A model generated the notes under the pieces. The model searched no databases. It was given only the letters and a program-made list of their open reading frames with translations, and was not told where the DNA came from. Below, in pieces: positions 1 through 8,644 of a stretch of 64,000 bases of DNA. The stretch covers positions 106,998 to 170,997 of the forward strand of contig NZ_JADYVX010000014.1 of assembly GCF_020194175.1 (NCBI RefSeq), given 5' to 3'. Every line of letters starts with the position of its first letter. The stretch's first letter is position 1. The translations under genes were made by a program, and so were the position numbers. The DNA comes from Bradyrhizobium sp. BRP22 (GTDB taxonomy: Bacteria; Pseudomonadota; Alphaproteobacteria; Rhizobiales; Xanthobacteraceae).

Positions 1-741
1 GCTATCGGCCTTGCCAATCTCGTTGCCGCCAAGTTTGCGCTGAAGCCAAATCCGGTGTCATCCAGCAACAAGACGCTGAAGAGCGTCATGACCGCAGCGC
101 GGCAATCGTTGTCGCATGTGGCCAATTGGGGATGCGCCATGACCTTTGCATCCCACTTCGCGGTGGTGACCACGCTATCGGGCGTGTGGGGCATTCCGAT
201 GGTGGCGCACTTCTTCAACATCTCGCCGACAGCGGCCGGAACACCGCTGCTTGCCTTCATGATCGGCAACGCCATCGGCTCCATCTTCCTTGGTCACGCG
301 GCGGACCGTACGGCGGCACTCGATACTGCGCTGATCCGGATTTGCGTGCTGCGAATGATCCTCGTCGCGATGCTGCTGCCGCCGATCGCCAAGGCATTCG
401 GTCTTGTTTACGTTACGCTGGTGTTCACCACGCTCGGCCTGGTCGCCGGCGGGACCGTTCCCCTCGTGCTCAAATGCACCAAGCGGCTCTACACCGCCGA
501 TCTCATCGGGGTCGGCGCATCCGTGAACACGACGGCGGCCGGAATCTTTGCCGGTATCGCGCAACCAATCATCGGCTTCGCCATGCTTGTCGCGAGCCAG
601 TTCGCAGGAACCGATACCGCGCACGGCGCAGCCGCGATCGGTGACGCCGGCTACGGCGCCTTGATTGCAATTCTGCTGCTCATGTCGCTGCCCGGAGTTG
701 CCGGACCGATGTTGATGAGAAGCAAACTGATAGTTCAGTAG
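1..741 (+). CDS. MFS transporter, C-terminal part (5' end outside window)
   Basis: The reading frame is open from base 1, so the N-terminus lies outside the window. About 246 residues are visible, with roughly six hydrophobic segments (for example around FASHFAVVTTLSGVWGIPMV, LLAFMIGNAIGSIFLG and ILVAMLLPPIAKAFGLVYV). The acidic/basic loop GHAADRT follows the first pair of helices, as in the second half of major facilitator superfamily permeases. It ends 25 bp before the YqcI/YcgG gene on the same strand and is probably co-transcribed with it. An inner-membrane small-molecule transporter is likely; the substrate cannot be read from the sequence. Confidence 0.75.
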   Translation, partial: AIGLANLVAAKFALKPNPVSSSNKTLKSVMTAARQSLSHVANWGCAMTFASHFAVVTTLSGVWGIPMVAHFFNISPTAAGTPLLAFMIGNAIGSIFLGHAADRTAALDTALIRICVLRMILVAMLLPPIAKAFGLVYVTLVFTTLGLVAGGTVPLVLKCTKRLYTADLIGVGASVNTTAAGIFAGIAQPIIGFAMLVASQFAGTDTAHGAAAIGDAGYGALIAILLLMSLPGVAGPMLMRSKLIVQ

Positions 742-766
742 TCGCGTTAACCGTATAGGGGCAGTT

Positions 767-1522
767 ATGGAGCGTTTGTTCTTGAGAAGAGGAGAAGTCG
801 CGTCGAAATTTGCGGTGAGCAGCTGGCAAAGCGTGATGTTCGCCGAGTTCGAAGCCCAGATGAGCAGCGAAGCGAGACCGTTCCCATGCGTGTTCGGCGT
901 AGCCGGCCATCGCCAGGACCAGCTCCGCTACCTGTTCCTCGATCCCTACGACGTCGAAGTGCTTGGAGAACAGCTCGCGCATTATGTCTCGCAGGCTCGC
1001 TCATTCGGCCCCAATACGTCACTGATCATGTTTACACGGCCCCGTCCGGTGCAAACGATTGATGCCTACTATCGCAAGATGTGGTCGACGCTCGACCAGC
1101 TTGCACGGCTGGATAAGTCTCCCTGGCCAACCGACATTCCCGAACAGTTGGACCATCCGATGTGGGAATTCTCCTTCGCCGGCGAACCGATCTTCGTGGT
1201 GTGCACCACGCCCGCCCATGTGATGCGCCAGAGCCGCCGGTCCAGCGCGTTCATGCTCACCTTCCAGCCGCGATGGGTATTCGAGAAGATCCTGGGAACG
1301 GAAAAGGCGGCCAATGCGGCGTTTGCGGAAGTGCGCAAGCGGCTCATCCCCTACGACAGCACGAGTCCCTCGCCGCTGCTCGGACGCTACGGCGCGACCG
1401 ACGGACGCGAATACCAGCAATATTTCCTGCAGGACGACAACCATTCCGTAGCGGGCTGTCCCTTCGCCAAGCTCGCACAGAACAAGTCGGCTCACACCAG
1501 CAACACGGAGCAAGCGGCATGA
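767..1522 (+). CDS. YqcI/YcgG (GntA-type) family protein
   Basis: This 251-residue cytoplasmic protein has features of the YqcI/YcgG family: a central PFPCVFGVAGHR segment, a PMWEFSFAGEPIFVV segment and a C-terminal DDNHSVAGCPFAKL block. Members include GntA of guanitoxin biosynthesis, a heme-dependent N-hydroxylase, so an N-oxygenation role is possible but is inference only. The ATG follows the MFS stop by 25 bp, and its stop overlaps the ATG of a cupin gene (ATGA). The set MFS, YqcI-like and cupin therefore looks like one operon. Most family members have no known substrate. Confidence 0.7.
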   Translation: MERLFLRRGEVASKFAVSSWQSVMFAEFEAQMSSEARPFPCVFGVAGHRQDQLRYLFLDPYDVEVLGEQLAHYVSQARSFGPNTSLIMFTRPRPVQTIDAYYRKMWSTLDQLARLDKSPWPTDIPEQLDHPMWEFSFAGEPIFVVCTTPAHVMRQSRRSSAFMLTFQPRWVFEKILGTEKAANAAFAEVRKRLIPYDSTSPSPLLGRYGATDGREYQQYFLQDDNHSVAGCPFAKLAQNKSAHTSNTEQAA

Positions 1523-1839
1523 CCAAGATCGTTACGGGTCAGCAGACCCAATTCGCGATCGATCCGGCGATCCTCAACCTGCTTCCGGAGCAGGGCTCGA
1601 TCGAACTGCAACACGACGCTGCGGGCAAGGTGCACAGCTTCCACACCCATCCGGTCGACGAGATCCTGATGATCATCAGCGGCAGGCTCAATTTCACTTG
1701 GGATGGCGGCGAGCGCATCGTCAGCGCCGGCGACACGATCTTTCTACCCGCCGGCACACACCACCGATCGGAAGCGCTGGAAGGCGGTGCGGTCTATGCC
1801 ATCGCGACCCAACCGCCGGCAAACCTGGCCGGGAACTAA
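1519..1839 (+). CDS. Small cupin-domain protein
   Basis: This is a 106-residue single cupin beta-barrel. The first cupin motif is visible as HSFHTHPVDEILMIISG, with the two histidines and glutamate expected to bind a metal, and the second as GDTIFLPAGTHHRSEAL. The start is fixed by ATGA overlap with the preceding YqcI/YcgG gene. Small cupins of this type are metal-dependent dioxygenases, isomerases or ligand-binding proteins, and the sequence does not discriminate among them. Translational coupling to a possible heme N-oxygenase makes a joint role in modifying a small molecule plausible. Confidence 0.75.
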   Translation: MTKIVTGQQTQFAIDPAILNLLPEQGSIELQHDAAGKVHSFHTHPVDEILMIISGRLNFTWDGGERIVSAGDTIFLPAGTHHRSEALEGGAVYAIATQPPANLAGN

Positions 1840-1926
1840 CCTTGCTCGATGGAGCTCCGAGCCACTTGCTGCAGCTCCGCAACACAACTCGAACTATTCA
1901 ACCGCATATTGAGAGAGGAAGAATTT

Positions 1927-2112
1927 ATGGCATACCCAGGCAAACGTGACGGCTTGGCCAAGAAGGTCGAAACAGCAGCGCAGGAGGCCGAGCGCCTCGG
2001 TCTGACCACGGCCACATTGATCCTCCGGATGGCGCGACTGGAGATCGATCGGGCTGAGCACAAGGAAGCGGACGAGATTGCAAGCAGCAATCTCCGCAGC
2101 AAGCCGAATTGA
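1927..2112 (+). CDS. Small hypothetical protein (61 aa)
   Basis: A 61-residue, charged, alpha-helical protein (MAYPGKRDGLAKKVETAAQE...) rich in Ala, Glu, Lys and Arg, with no signal peptide or cysteines. The ATG at 1927 is preceded by GAGAGGAAG at a good distance and is preferred over a longer in-frame start at 1849 with no evident ribosome site. It sits 87 bp after the cupin gene on the same strand. I do not recognise a family; an amphipathic helix-turn-helix-like fold is possible. Confidence 0.5.
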   Translation: MAYPGKRDGLAKKVETAAQEAERLGLTTATLILRMARLEIDRAEHKEADEIASSNLRSKPN

Positions 2113-2208
2113 AGATCTCGCTAGGCTGGTCAGCGAAGCCGAGACCGGTCTAGAAACGGATATCTTTGGCGGACCGCACCCAGGCTGATCCGCCAGATGA
2201 CGGACCAC

Positions 2209-3471
2209 TCAGTCAGCGTTCGCCGTCTTCCCGAACGCACCGGCTCCGGCCAGTGCCGCGATGCGGTGGTCGTCATAGCCGAGGGTGTCGCGCAGCACGT
2301 CCCTGGTGTGCTGGCCAAGCAGCGGCGCGGCAACGGGATCAACGGTTGGCGTAACGCTCATCCCGATCGGCGTCTCGATATTGGGAACGAAGCCGGCGGT
2401 CGGGTGCGGGATTTTGCTGAGGCGATCACGGTCACGCACTTCCGGCGCATTGAACCCCTGCTCTACCGTGCGCAGATAGCCGACGGGAATGTTGGCCTTC
2501 TTCATCTTCGCCATCCAGTGCTCGAGCCGGTCGGTAGCAAAGATGCCCGCAATGATCGCGCGCAGCTTCTCCCTGTTTGCGGTCCGATTCTTGCGGTGCG
2601 CGAAATCGGGATGGGTGATCAGATCCGGCCGGTCGAACACTTCGGTGACAAGGCGGCGGTACAGCCGGTCATTGGCGCACGCCATGTAGAGCGGACCATC
2701 GGCGGCCTGGTAGAGGCCCACGGTCGGCGAGCCGTTTGGCGAATTGCCGAAGCGACCGGGATTCTGGCCGCTGATCAGATAGGCCATGCCGTAAAATCCG
2801 GTCATCGCCACTGCCATGTCGATCAGCGCGACCTCGACATGCTGGCCGCGACCAAGCCGGTCGCGTGCCAACAGCGCAAGCAGGATCGCATTGCAGGCCG
2901 ACATGCCGGTTGCCATGTCGACGATTGGCGGCCCGGTCCTCACCGGCTCGCCATCGGGAAAACCGTTCAGCGACATGAAGCCGCTTTCGGCCTGCGTGAT
3001 CGGATCAAATCCCGGACGCAAGGCAAATTCGCCCTTGCGGCCGTAGGCCGAGATCGAGCAGTAGATCAGCCGCGGATTGCCCGGCGCGACCGAAGCATAG
3101 TCGAGGCCGTACTTCTTCATCACGCCGCCGGAAAAGTTCTCCACCACGACATCAGCCTTGGCAATGAGCTCGCGCACCACCTCGATCGCGGCGGAATTGG
3201 TGAAGTCGAGCGCAATACCCTTCTTATTGCGGTTCAGGCTGAGATAGGCCGCGCTCTCGCCGCCGATTTCCGCATGCTCATAGGCGCGCGTGTCGTCGCC
3301 ACCATCAGGATTTTCGATCTTGATGACCTCGGCGCCGAAATCAGCAAGTGTCTGCGTGCAGGCGGGACCGGCGACCACACGGGTGAAATCGATAACCAGC
3401 AGACCATCGAGGGCGGTCGGTTCGCCCGTTGCGCGCGACGCACGCTCGGGCAATTGTGGTCCAGCGGTCAT
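2209..3471 (-). CDS. CaiB/BaiF family (class III) CoA-transferase
   Basis: This 420-residue protein has the class III CoA-transferase layout. The N-terminal LDGLLVIDFTRVVAGPACTQ segment and ADFGAEVIKIENPDGGDDTR bind CoA. The LRPGFDPITQAESGFMS region carries the expected catalytic aspartate near residue 156. The family forms interlocked dimers that move CoA between carboxylic acids through acyl-aspartyl intermediates. The gene is monocistronic on the minus strand and converges on the small gene ending at 2112. Substrate is unknown; a second class III enzyme lies at 16655-17863. Confidence 0.85.
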   Translation of the reverse strand: MTAGPQLPERASRATGEPTALDGLLVIDFTRVVAGPACTQTLADFGAEVIKIENPDGGDDTRAYEHAEIGGESAAYLSLNRNKKGIALDFTNSAAIEVVRELIAKADVVVENFSGGVMKKYGLDYASVAPGNPRLIYCSISAYGRKGEFALRPGFDPITQAESGFMSLNGFPDGEPVRTGPPIVDMATGMSACNAILLALLARDRLGRGQHVEVALIDMAVAMTGFYGMAYLISGQNPGRFGNSPNGSPTVGLYQAADGPLYMACANDRLYRRLVTEVFDRPDLITHPDFAHRKNRTANREKLRAIIAGIFATDRLEHWMAKMKKANIPVGYLRTVEQGFNAPEVRDRDRLSKIPHPTAGFVPNIETPIGMSVTPTVDPVAAPLLGQHTRDVLRDTLGYDDHRIAALAGAGAFGKTANAD

Positions 3472-3680
3472 GATTGGGCGCTTCCTCTTATTGTCAGTTC
3501 ATGGGCCACGCCCACCATTGTCGAAGGGCGACGCCACGACGTTCTAGCGGAAGCACCAAGGCCAGGCCAAACCCGGATTTTGCAGGGCGGGATATCAGGC
3601 TGACATGGCTAGCCGCTCGGATCGGCGATATTCCGCAGCAAGAAAGAGCAATCAGGATATCGGCGACGCACCATCGAACC

Positions 3681-4733
3681 TCACTGCTGCTTTTCCCAGA
3701 ACTGCAAGAGCCCCTGCGAGGCCGAGCCGCCGATCACGCAGGGGATGCCGACCGCGACTTGCCCGAGCGCCGCAGCCGAGACGCACCCGAGCGAGAGCGC
3801 GCCAACGCCGACCTGGCCCCAGAAGTTGAGGTCGCGCCGGCTATCGGAGCCTTTGGCTTTGAGCTCGTCGACGGCAGCCAGGGCATCCTTGCGGAGCGCC
3901 GCGATCTGCACCGTATCGGCGGCATCGACGACCTCCGCAAGCGGCGCCTTGATCGGCGGCTTCTGCCTCGCCAGTTCGTTACGCAGGAAATCACGCAGGC
4001 TGGCGTCGCGGATCGCGTAGCTCGCCAGCGTATAGCGCGCCATGCTGCCGACGGTGAGCTTGTCGACGGTATCGCGACTTTTGCTCCATGGCAGCATCTC
4101 GATGATGCGCTGAATCGGAACATGAGAGCCGGTCGCGAAATAATATCCCCACAGCGTATCCAGGAGATCCTGATTGGTGGCAAAGGTCAGCTTTGTGTTC
4201 AGCTTCTTCTCTTCCTTGGCAAACGGATTGCGCGTGAACGCGCCGCGCAGCTTGTCGATCATTCCAGGCGTCGCCTCCTCGAGCGGAATGTCGTTGAGCG
4301 TCGGCAGCCGGCCGGAAAGGTAGCTGTCGATCAGCACCTGGCGCCCCGGCATTCGCGGCGCAAGCCTGCGCACAATGTTCCGCCAATCAGCCAGCCCGGA
4401 ATAGGCAACGGCGCGGATGATCACCCATTCGTCTTCCGGCGCGACGGGAGAGAAGCTCCCAATCAGCTGCTCGGCCTTTTCCGGATTGGAGCCGATCGCA
4501 CCGGCGATGAAGCCGAGATAGATGCCGGCGTTTTCCGGCTCCTTGAAGCTTTGCGAATGGAAGAGAATGCGTACTGCGGCCGGCACATGGGCGTAATCCG
4601 GCTTGGCGCGATAATTGTAGATCCACTGCTGGACCACGGCGAGCGAGGCGCGCGGGTCGATATCCGGCGCCTTCTCCGCATGCGCCGATTGCATCAGCAA
4701 CAGGGAGCCGACGACGAGAACTGCGTAACGCAT
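3681..4733 (-). CDS. Secreted hypothetical protein
   Basis: About 350 residues. The N-terminus MRYAVLVVGSLLLMQSAHAEK is a standard Sec signal peptide with an AHA-type cleavage site, so the mature protein is probably periplasmic. The ATG at 4733 has an upstream CAGGAG and starts exactly at the signal peptide, which is why it is preferred over a longer reading at 4811. The middle is alpha-helical. A glycine/alanine-rich hydrophobic stretch near the C-terminus (VGALSLGCVSAAALGQVAVGIPCVIGG) could be membrane-associated. I do not recognise a named family. It is divergent from the BamA paralogue. Confidence 0.65.
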   Translation of the reverse strand: MRYAVLVVGSLLLMQSAHAEKAPDIDPRASLAVVQQWIYNYRAKPDYAHVPAAVRILFHSQSFKEPENAGIYLGFIAGAIGSNPEKAEQLIGSFSPVAPEDEWVIIRAVAYSGLADWRNIVRRLAPRMPGRQVLIDSYLSGRLPTLNDIPLEEATPGMIDKLRGAFTRNPFAKEEKKLNTKLTFATNQDLLDTLWGYYFATGSHVPIQRIIEMLPWSKSRDTVDKLTVGSMARYTLASYAIRDASLRDFLRNELARQKPPIKAPLAEVVDAADTVQIAALRKDALAAVDELKAKGSDSRRDLNFWGQVGVGALSLGCVSAAALGQVAVGIPCVIGGSASQGLLQFWEKQQ

Positions 4734-4961
4734 CCGGCACTCCTGAACGAGCATTGATGCGTCACCGCACCAACGTCTCGAACGTTTTGGTGCAGAGGTT
4801 GATGCGGCCATTGCGACAATTCTGAGAACGCGCAGATTAAATAAGCGCGCTGAAATTATGGCGCGCGGCCGATTCCGGCCTGCAACTCACCTCAGGCGCG
4901 ACATCGTTTCGCCCGGCGCCCGCAATTCGATATCGCCGCCCAATGGGAGACCGCAAGGGAA

Positions 4962-7322
4962 GTGAAGTTCGAGTGCATCACGCGGTGTCGGCGGCCGTCA
5001 AAGCCATTCCTGATCGGCGCGTCACTTGTTGCCGCTGCGGCTCTGTTGAACGGAGTCGCTCCACTCGCCGCCGAGAGCGTACCGTCATCATCTGCGGCCA
5101 TTGTCGTCGAAGGTAGTCGCAGAGTTGAGGCCGATACCGTACGCTCCTACTTCCATGCAGGGCCGGACGGCCAACTTGATGAGGCGGCGCGCGACGAAGG
5201 CCTGAAGGCGCTGGTCGCGACGGGCCTGTTCGACAAGGTTTCAATCGACCGCGCCGGCGATCGTCTGACCGTGCATGTGACGGAAGCACCAATCCTCGAC
5301 CGCGTCGCCTTCGAGGGCAACAGGAAGATAGCGGATGACAATCTGGCCGCAGCGATCGAGTCCAAGCCGCGGAGCAGCCTGCAGCGCGCGACGGTGCAAT
5401 CGGACGTCGGCCGCATCGTCGAAGCTTACCGCCATGTCGGACGCGACGATGTCCGCGTGGCGCCCGAGATCATCGACCGTGGCAATGGGCGCGTCGATCT
5501 CGTCTTTGTGATCACGGAAGGCGCGAAGACGCCCGTACGTCGGATCAATTTTGTCGGCAATCGGGCCTTCGGCGCACGCCAGCTCAACGCCGTGATCAAG
5601 ACGTCGGCTACCAACATGCTCAGTTTTCTGACCGGGAGCGACGTCTACGATCCCGACCGCATCGCGCAGGATCAGGGGCAATTGCGTCTCTATTATCGCG
5701 GCAAGGGTTATGCCGATGCCGACGTTCGCTCGGCAACGGCCGAATACGATCCAGCGGCAAAAGGATTTGTCGTCACTTTCGTGATCGATGAAGGCCCACT
5801 CTATCATTTCGGCGATATCAGCGTCGCCTGCAACATTCCCGGACTCGATCGCGAAAAGCTGCGCGGCATCGTACTCGCTCACAGTGGCGCGGTATTTGAC
5901 GGCAATGCGCTGGACAAGAGCACCGAACTCCTCGCCGTCGAGATGGCTAAGCTCGGCTATCCCTTCGCCCAGGCTGTGCCGCGCATCACCCGCGATGCCG
6001 CCGCACAGAGGATCGATGTCGCGTTCGTGATTGACCAGGGCCCCCGCACCTATGTCGAGCGTATCGAGATCCATGGCAACACGCAAACGCGCGACTACGT
6101 GATCCGGCGCGAGTTCGATATCGCCGAGGGCGATCCCTACAATAAGACGCTGATCGATCGCGCTGAGCGGCGGTTGAAGAACTTGAACTACTTCAAGTCC
6201 GTCAAGATCACCAATCGGCCCGGCTCGACGCCCGATCGCGTGGTGCTCGATGTCGAGACCGTGGACCAGGGGACCGGCGAGTTCAACATCTCCGGCGGCT
6301 ATTCGAGCACTGACGGCGCACTGATCGAGGTCAAGGTCGGCGAGCGCAATTTCTATGGGACCGGAAAGAACGTCCAGGCCTCCGTGAGCTACGGCCAATA
6401 TGCCCGCGGCATCGACCTTGCAGCATCGGAGCCCTATTTCCTTGGCACAAAAGTGTCGGCAGGAATCGAGCTGTTCGGCCGGCAGAGCGAGGTGAACAGC
6501 TACCAGTCCTACAACAGCACGACCTACGGCTCGACGCTGCAATTCGGTACGCCGATCACCGAGCAGCTCGGCGTGCAATGGCGTTACTCGATCTATAACC
6601 AGGACATCTCGCTCGGCACGACCGGTTCCGGCCTGGTGCCTTCCCTCGCAGTCCAGCAGGCTGCCGCTAACGGCCCGGCGTGGGTTTCCGCCATTGGTAC
6701 CACCTCGACCTACAGCACGCTCGACAACAACAAGAGCCCTACCAGCGGTTTCAGGTCACAGTTGAGCCAGGATCTGGCTGGCCTCGGCGGAGACGTGAGA
6801 TTCCTGCGGACCAGCGAGGACGCTCGCTACTACCGGTCACTCACGGGCGACCTGGTCGGCATGGTCCGCGCTCAGGGCGGCTACGTCACCGGCTGGGGCG
6901 GCCAGCAGGTGCCACTGATGAACAGCTTTTTCGGCGGCCCAACCATGGTCCGAGGGTTTGCCACCAACGGCTTTGGTCCGCGCGATCTGACGCCCGGCAC
7001 CACCATGGATAATGTCGGAGGCAGCGCCTATTGGGCGACGACGGCGGAACTGCAGAGCGGAATTCCCGGCGTGCCCGACGAATACGGCCTCAAGGCATCG
7101 GCCTTCGTCGATGCCGGAAGTGTATTCCGCTATACCGGTCCGACCGGCGTAGGCGGCATCGCGCTGCAAGTGGCCGACAAGAACGTCGTGCGTTCCTCGG
7201 TCGGCGTGGGCCTCACCTGGGCCTCCCCGTTCGGTGCCCTCACCGTCGACTATGCGGTGCCATTGACCAAAGCCGCCTACGATGTGGTGCAGCCGCTCCG
7301 CTTCAGCGCTGGAGGCTTTTGA
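4962..7322 (+). CDS. bamA: BamA/Omp85 family outer-membrane assembly protein (paralogue)
   Basis: 786 residues: a hydrophobic signal region at about 17-37, five consecutive POTRA-like repeats at roughly 45-440 (each ending in patterns such as VRRINFVGNRAFGARQL or YVERIEIHGNTQTRDYVI), then a C-terminal beta-barrel. The barrel shows the conserved FFGGPTMVRGF (VRGF loop-6 motif) and ends in a C-terminal phenylalanine (FSAGGF), as in substrates and members of the BAM machine. The start is GTG with AAGGGA upstream. The usual bamA neighbours (rseP, skp, lpxD, fabZ) are absent, so it is probably an additional copy rather than the housekeeping gene. Confidence 0.85.
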   Translation: MKFECITRCRRPSKPFLIGASLVAAAALLNGVAPLAAESVPSSSAAIVVEGSRRVEADTVRSYFHAGPDGQLDEAARDEGLKALVATGLFDKVSIDRAGDRLTVHVTEAPILDRVAFEGNRKIADDNLAAAIESKPRSSLQRATVQSDVGRIVEAYRHVGRDDVRVAPEIIDRGNGRVDLVFVITEGAKTPVRRINFVGNRAFGARQLNAVIKTSATNMLSFLTGSDVYDPDRIAQDQGQLRLYYRGKGYADADVRSATAEYDPAAKGFVVTFVIDEGPLYHFGDISVACNIPGLDREKLRGIVLAHSGAVFDGNALDKSTELLAVEMAKLGYPFAQAVPRITRDAAAQRIDVAFVIDQGPRTYVERIEIHGNTQTRDYVIRREFDIAEGDPYNKTLIDRAERRLKNLNYFKSVKITNRPGSTPDRVVLDVETVDQGTGEFNISGGYSSTDGALIEVKVGERNFYGTGKNVQASVSYGQYARGIDLAASEPYFLGTKVSAGIELFGRQSEVNSYQSYNSTTYGSTLQFGTPITEQLGVQWRYSIYNQDISLGTTGSGLVPSLAVQQAAANGPAWVSAIGTTSTYSTLDNNKSPTSGFRSQLSQDLAGLGGDVRFLRTSEDARYYRSLTGDLVGMVRAQGGYVTGWGGQQVPLMNSFFGGPTMVRGFATNGFGPRDLTPGTTMDNVGGSAYWATTAELQSGIPGVPDEYGLKASAFVDAGSVFRYTGPTGVGGIALQVADKNVVRSSVGVGLTWASPFGALTVDYAVPLTKAAYDVVQPLRFSAGGF

Positions 7323-7878
7323 CGGGAACGGGGTGCGGCGTCGCAAAGCCGTAGATCAGCGCCAACCGATCGAGACATTCCTTGAGACGACGCGCGAAGT
7401 AGTCATTCCACCGCTGCGTACGCAGTCCCCGCCGCTCACCAACTTGCTCCATGGTCATGCCGAGGATCAGGACCTCGTGCACCAAGGCCGAACCGTCGGC
7501 GCCGAGTTCGCGCTCAACCCGGTTGAGCCGCGATACCGCCCGGCGCTGGGCCTCGGTGATCGGCTCGCGCCGCGTACCCCCATCGACATATTCCCTTGTC
7601 GTGTCGACCGCGCGCGGTCCACGCTCGGCCTTCTCCCAATCACCCTGGAAAGCGCGGCCAGCCCGAAGCTGCGCGTCATCGATCTGACGATGCGAATGCA
7701 ACCGTCCGAGCGGATCGTTGCGGATCGAGCGCAGCGCGACAACCTTGTCTCCGGGCTCGAGCGCAAGGGGGTCGTCGACCTCAACGATAGCGACTTCGGC
7801 GTTGTACGGCAGATCCTGCGCGCGGCGGTCATGCACTCTGGCGGGATGATATGGTTTCTTGCGTTTGGCACGCGGCAT
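7303..7878 (-). CDS. DUF6456-like protein
   Basis: A 191-residue basic protein. The C-terminal half (AGRAFQGDWEKAE, then a helical stretch ending RLKECLDRLALIYGF) matches the layout I associate with DUF6456: a 'fragment-A-G-x-x-x' start, a central helix and a final helix resembling a sigma-region-4 or recombinase helix-turn-helix. The N-terminus (PRAKRKKPYHPARVHDRR) is strongly basic. The ATG has AAGGAG upstream. The last 20 bp overlap the 3' end of the convergent BamA gene. It lies 95 bp downstream of the GcrA-like gene on the same strand and may share its transcript. Confidence 0.6.
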   Translation of the reverse strand: MPRAKRKKPYHPARVHDRRAQDLPYNAEVAIVEVDDPLALEPGDKVVALRSIRNDPLGRLHSHRQIDDAQLRAGRAFQGDWEKAERGPRAVDTTREYVDGGTRREPITEAQRRAVSRLNRVERELGADGSALVHEVLILGMTMEQVGERRGLRTQRWNDYFARRLKECLDRLALIYGFATPHPVPVKSLQR

Positions 7879-7973
7879 CGCTTGGCTCCTTCAAGGCAAA
7901 ATTCGATCAGGCGCCATCTCGCCAGCGGCAAGATGGATCGTTTGCAAAGTGGATGAGGGGGGTGCGTATGCGG

Positions 7974-8513
7974 CTATGCCGGCTCGTCCTCGCGCAGCGG
8001 CACGATGCTCGGCGATGGCTCCGTCTCGGGCTCCGGGTCGCGGCTCAAGTCGAAATGCGCCGTGCAGTAGCTTGAGCCCGGCCGCCTCCGATGACCGCAG
8101 AAGGTGATCGGTTCGCCGTCGCTGTCACCGCCATAGGGATATCGGCAGTCTCCGTGTTCGAGCTCCACCAGCGAAAGGTGGCGCGGCTCGATCTCGACAC
8201 AGCGCAGCTCGACCGGCGGCGCCTTCTCGAACACGGGCATTGGCCAACGGAATTCGATCGATCTTGGCTCGCACTCGCGCCGCTCGCTCGACCTGTTCAA
8301 CTGTGGCACTGGCGTCAGCCTCGGCGGTGCCGGCGGCAAACTGCCTGACGTCGTCAGGCCGAGCCGCCTGGCACGGCCGATCGCGGCACTTCGCGTATAG
8401 TCGGTGTTGAATCTGGCGTTGATCGCCTTGGCGATCTTGGCAAAGCTCATGCCTTGGGCAAAATATTCCCGCAGCGCGTCCGAATGTTCGGGCGCCCAGC
8501 CTGTCAGTTCCAT
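7974..8513 (-). CDS. GcrA-family regulator-like protein
   Basis: 179 residues. The N-terminus (TGWAPEHSDALREYFAQGMS, then FAKIAKAINARF and RSAAIGRARRLGL) is the GcrA-type DNA-binding helix-turn-helix. The C-terminal CRYPYGG...FCGHRRRPGSSYC segment keeps the paired cysteines and histidine of the GcrA zinc-like knuckle. In Caulobacter GcrA binds sigma-70 and activates methylated promoters. The N-terminus here is more divergent than a housekeeping GcrA, so this is likely a paralogue. It is transcribed away from the S24 repressor gene, with a 19-bp inverted repeat 46 bp upstream of its start. Confidence 0.75.
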   Translation of the reverse strand: MELTGWAPEHSDALREYFAQGMSFAKIAKAINARFNTDYTRSAAIGRARRLGLTTSGSLPPAPPRLTPVPQLNRSSERRECEPRSIEFRWPMPVFEKAPPVELRCVEIEPRHLSLVELEHGDCRYPYGGDSDGEPITFCGHRRRPGSSYCTAHFDLSRDPEPETEPSPSIVPLREDEPA

Positions 8514-8558
8514 TGTTGATTCTTGTCCTTCCCTTCGGCGCCCGACGCCTCGCCACCA

Positions 8559-8577
8559 ATTTCGGATATTCCGAAAT
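8559..8577. promoter_or_regulatory. Putative operator 1 of the S24 repressor
   Basis: ATTTCGGA-TAT-TCCGAAAT, a perfect 8-bp inverted repeat with a 3-bp spacer, lies between the divergent GcrA-like and S24 repressor genes. The same pattern occurs three more times (8592, 9291, 9322), always in the promoter-sized gaps around the repressor gene. Confidence 0.7.
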
Positions 8578-8588
8578 GAAAGTCAAGC

Positions 8589-8618
8589 TTGATTTCTGAT
8601 TATCCGAATTGCTATGCT
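8589..8618 (+). promoter_or_regulatory. Predicted sigma-70 promoter of the S24 repressor
   Basis: TTGATT at 8589-8594 and TATGCT at 8613-8618 are separated by 18 bp, and the coding start lies 27 bp further on with AAAGGA before it. Operator 2 lies across the spacer, which is the geometry of autorepression. Confidence 0.5.
8592..8610. promoter_or_regulatory. Putative operator 2 of the S24 repressor
   Basis: ATTTCTGA-TTA-TCCGAATT, an imperfect copy of operator 1. Its centre is 33 bp (about three helical turns) from the centre of operator 1, so repressor dimers would sit on the same face of the helix. Confidence 0.65.
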
Positions 8619-8644
8619 TTCCGCGGATTCGAAAAGGATGCGCC

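Noticed and set aside
2197..4757. Long plus-strand open frames opposite the CoA-transferase and the secreted protein
   Set aside because: They are mirror frames of well-supported minus-strand genes, have compositionally biased translations and no ribosome sites.
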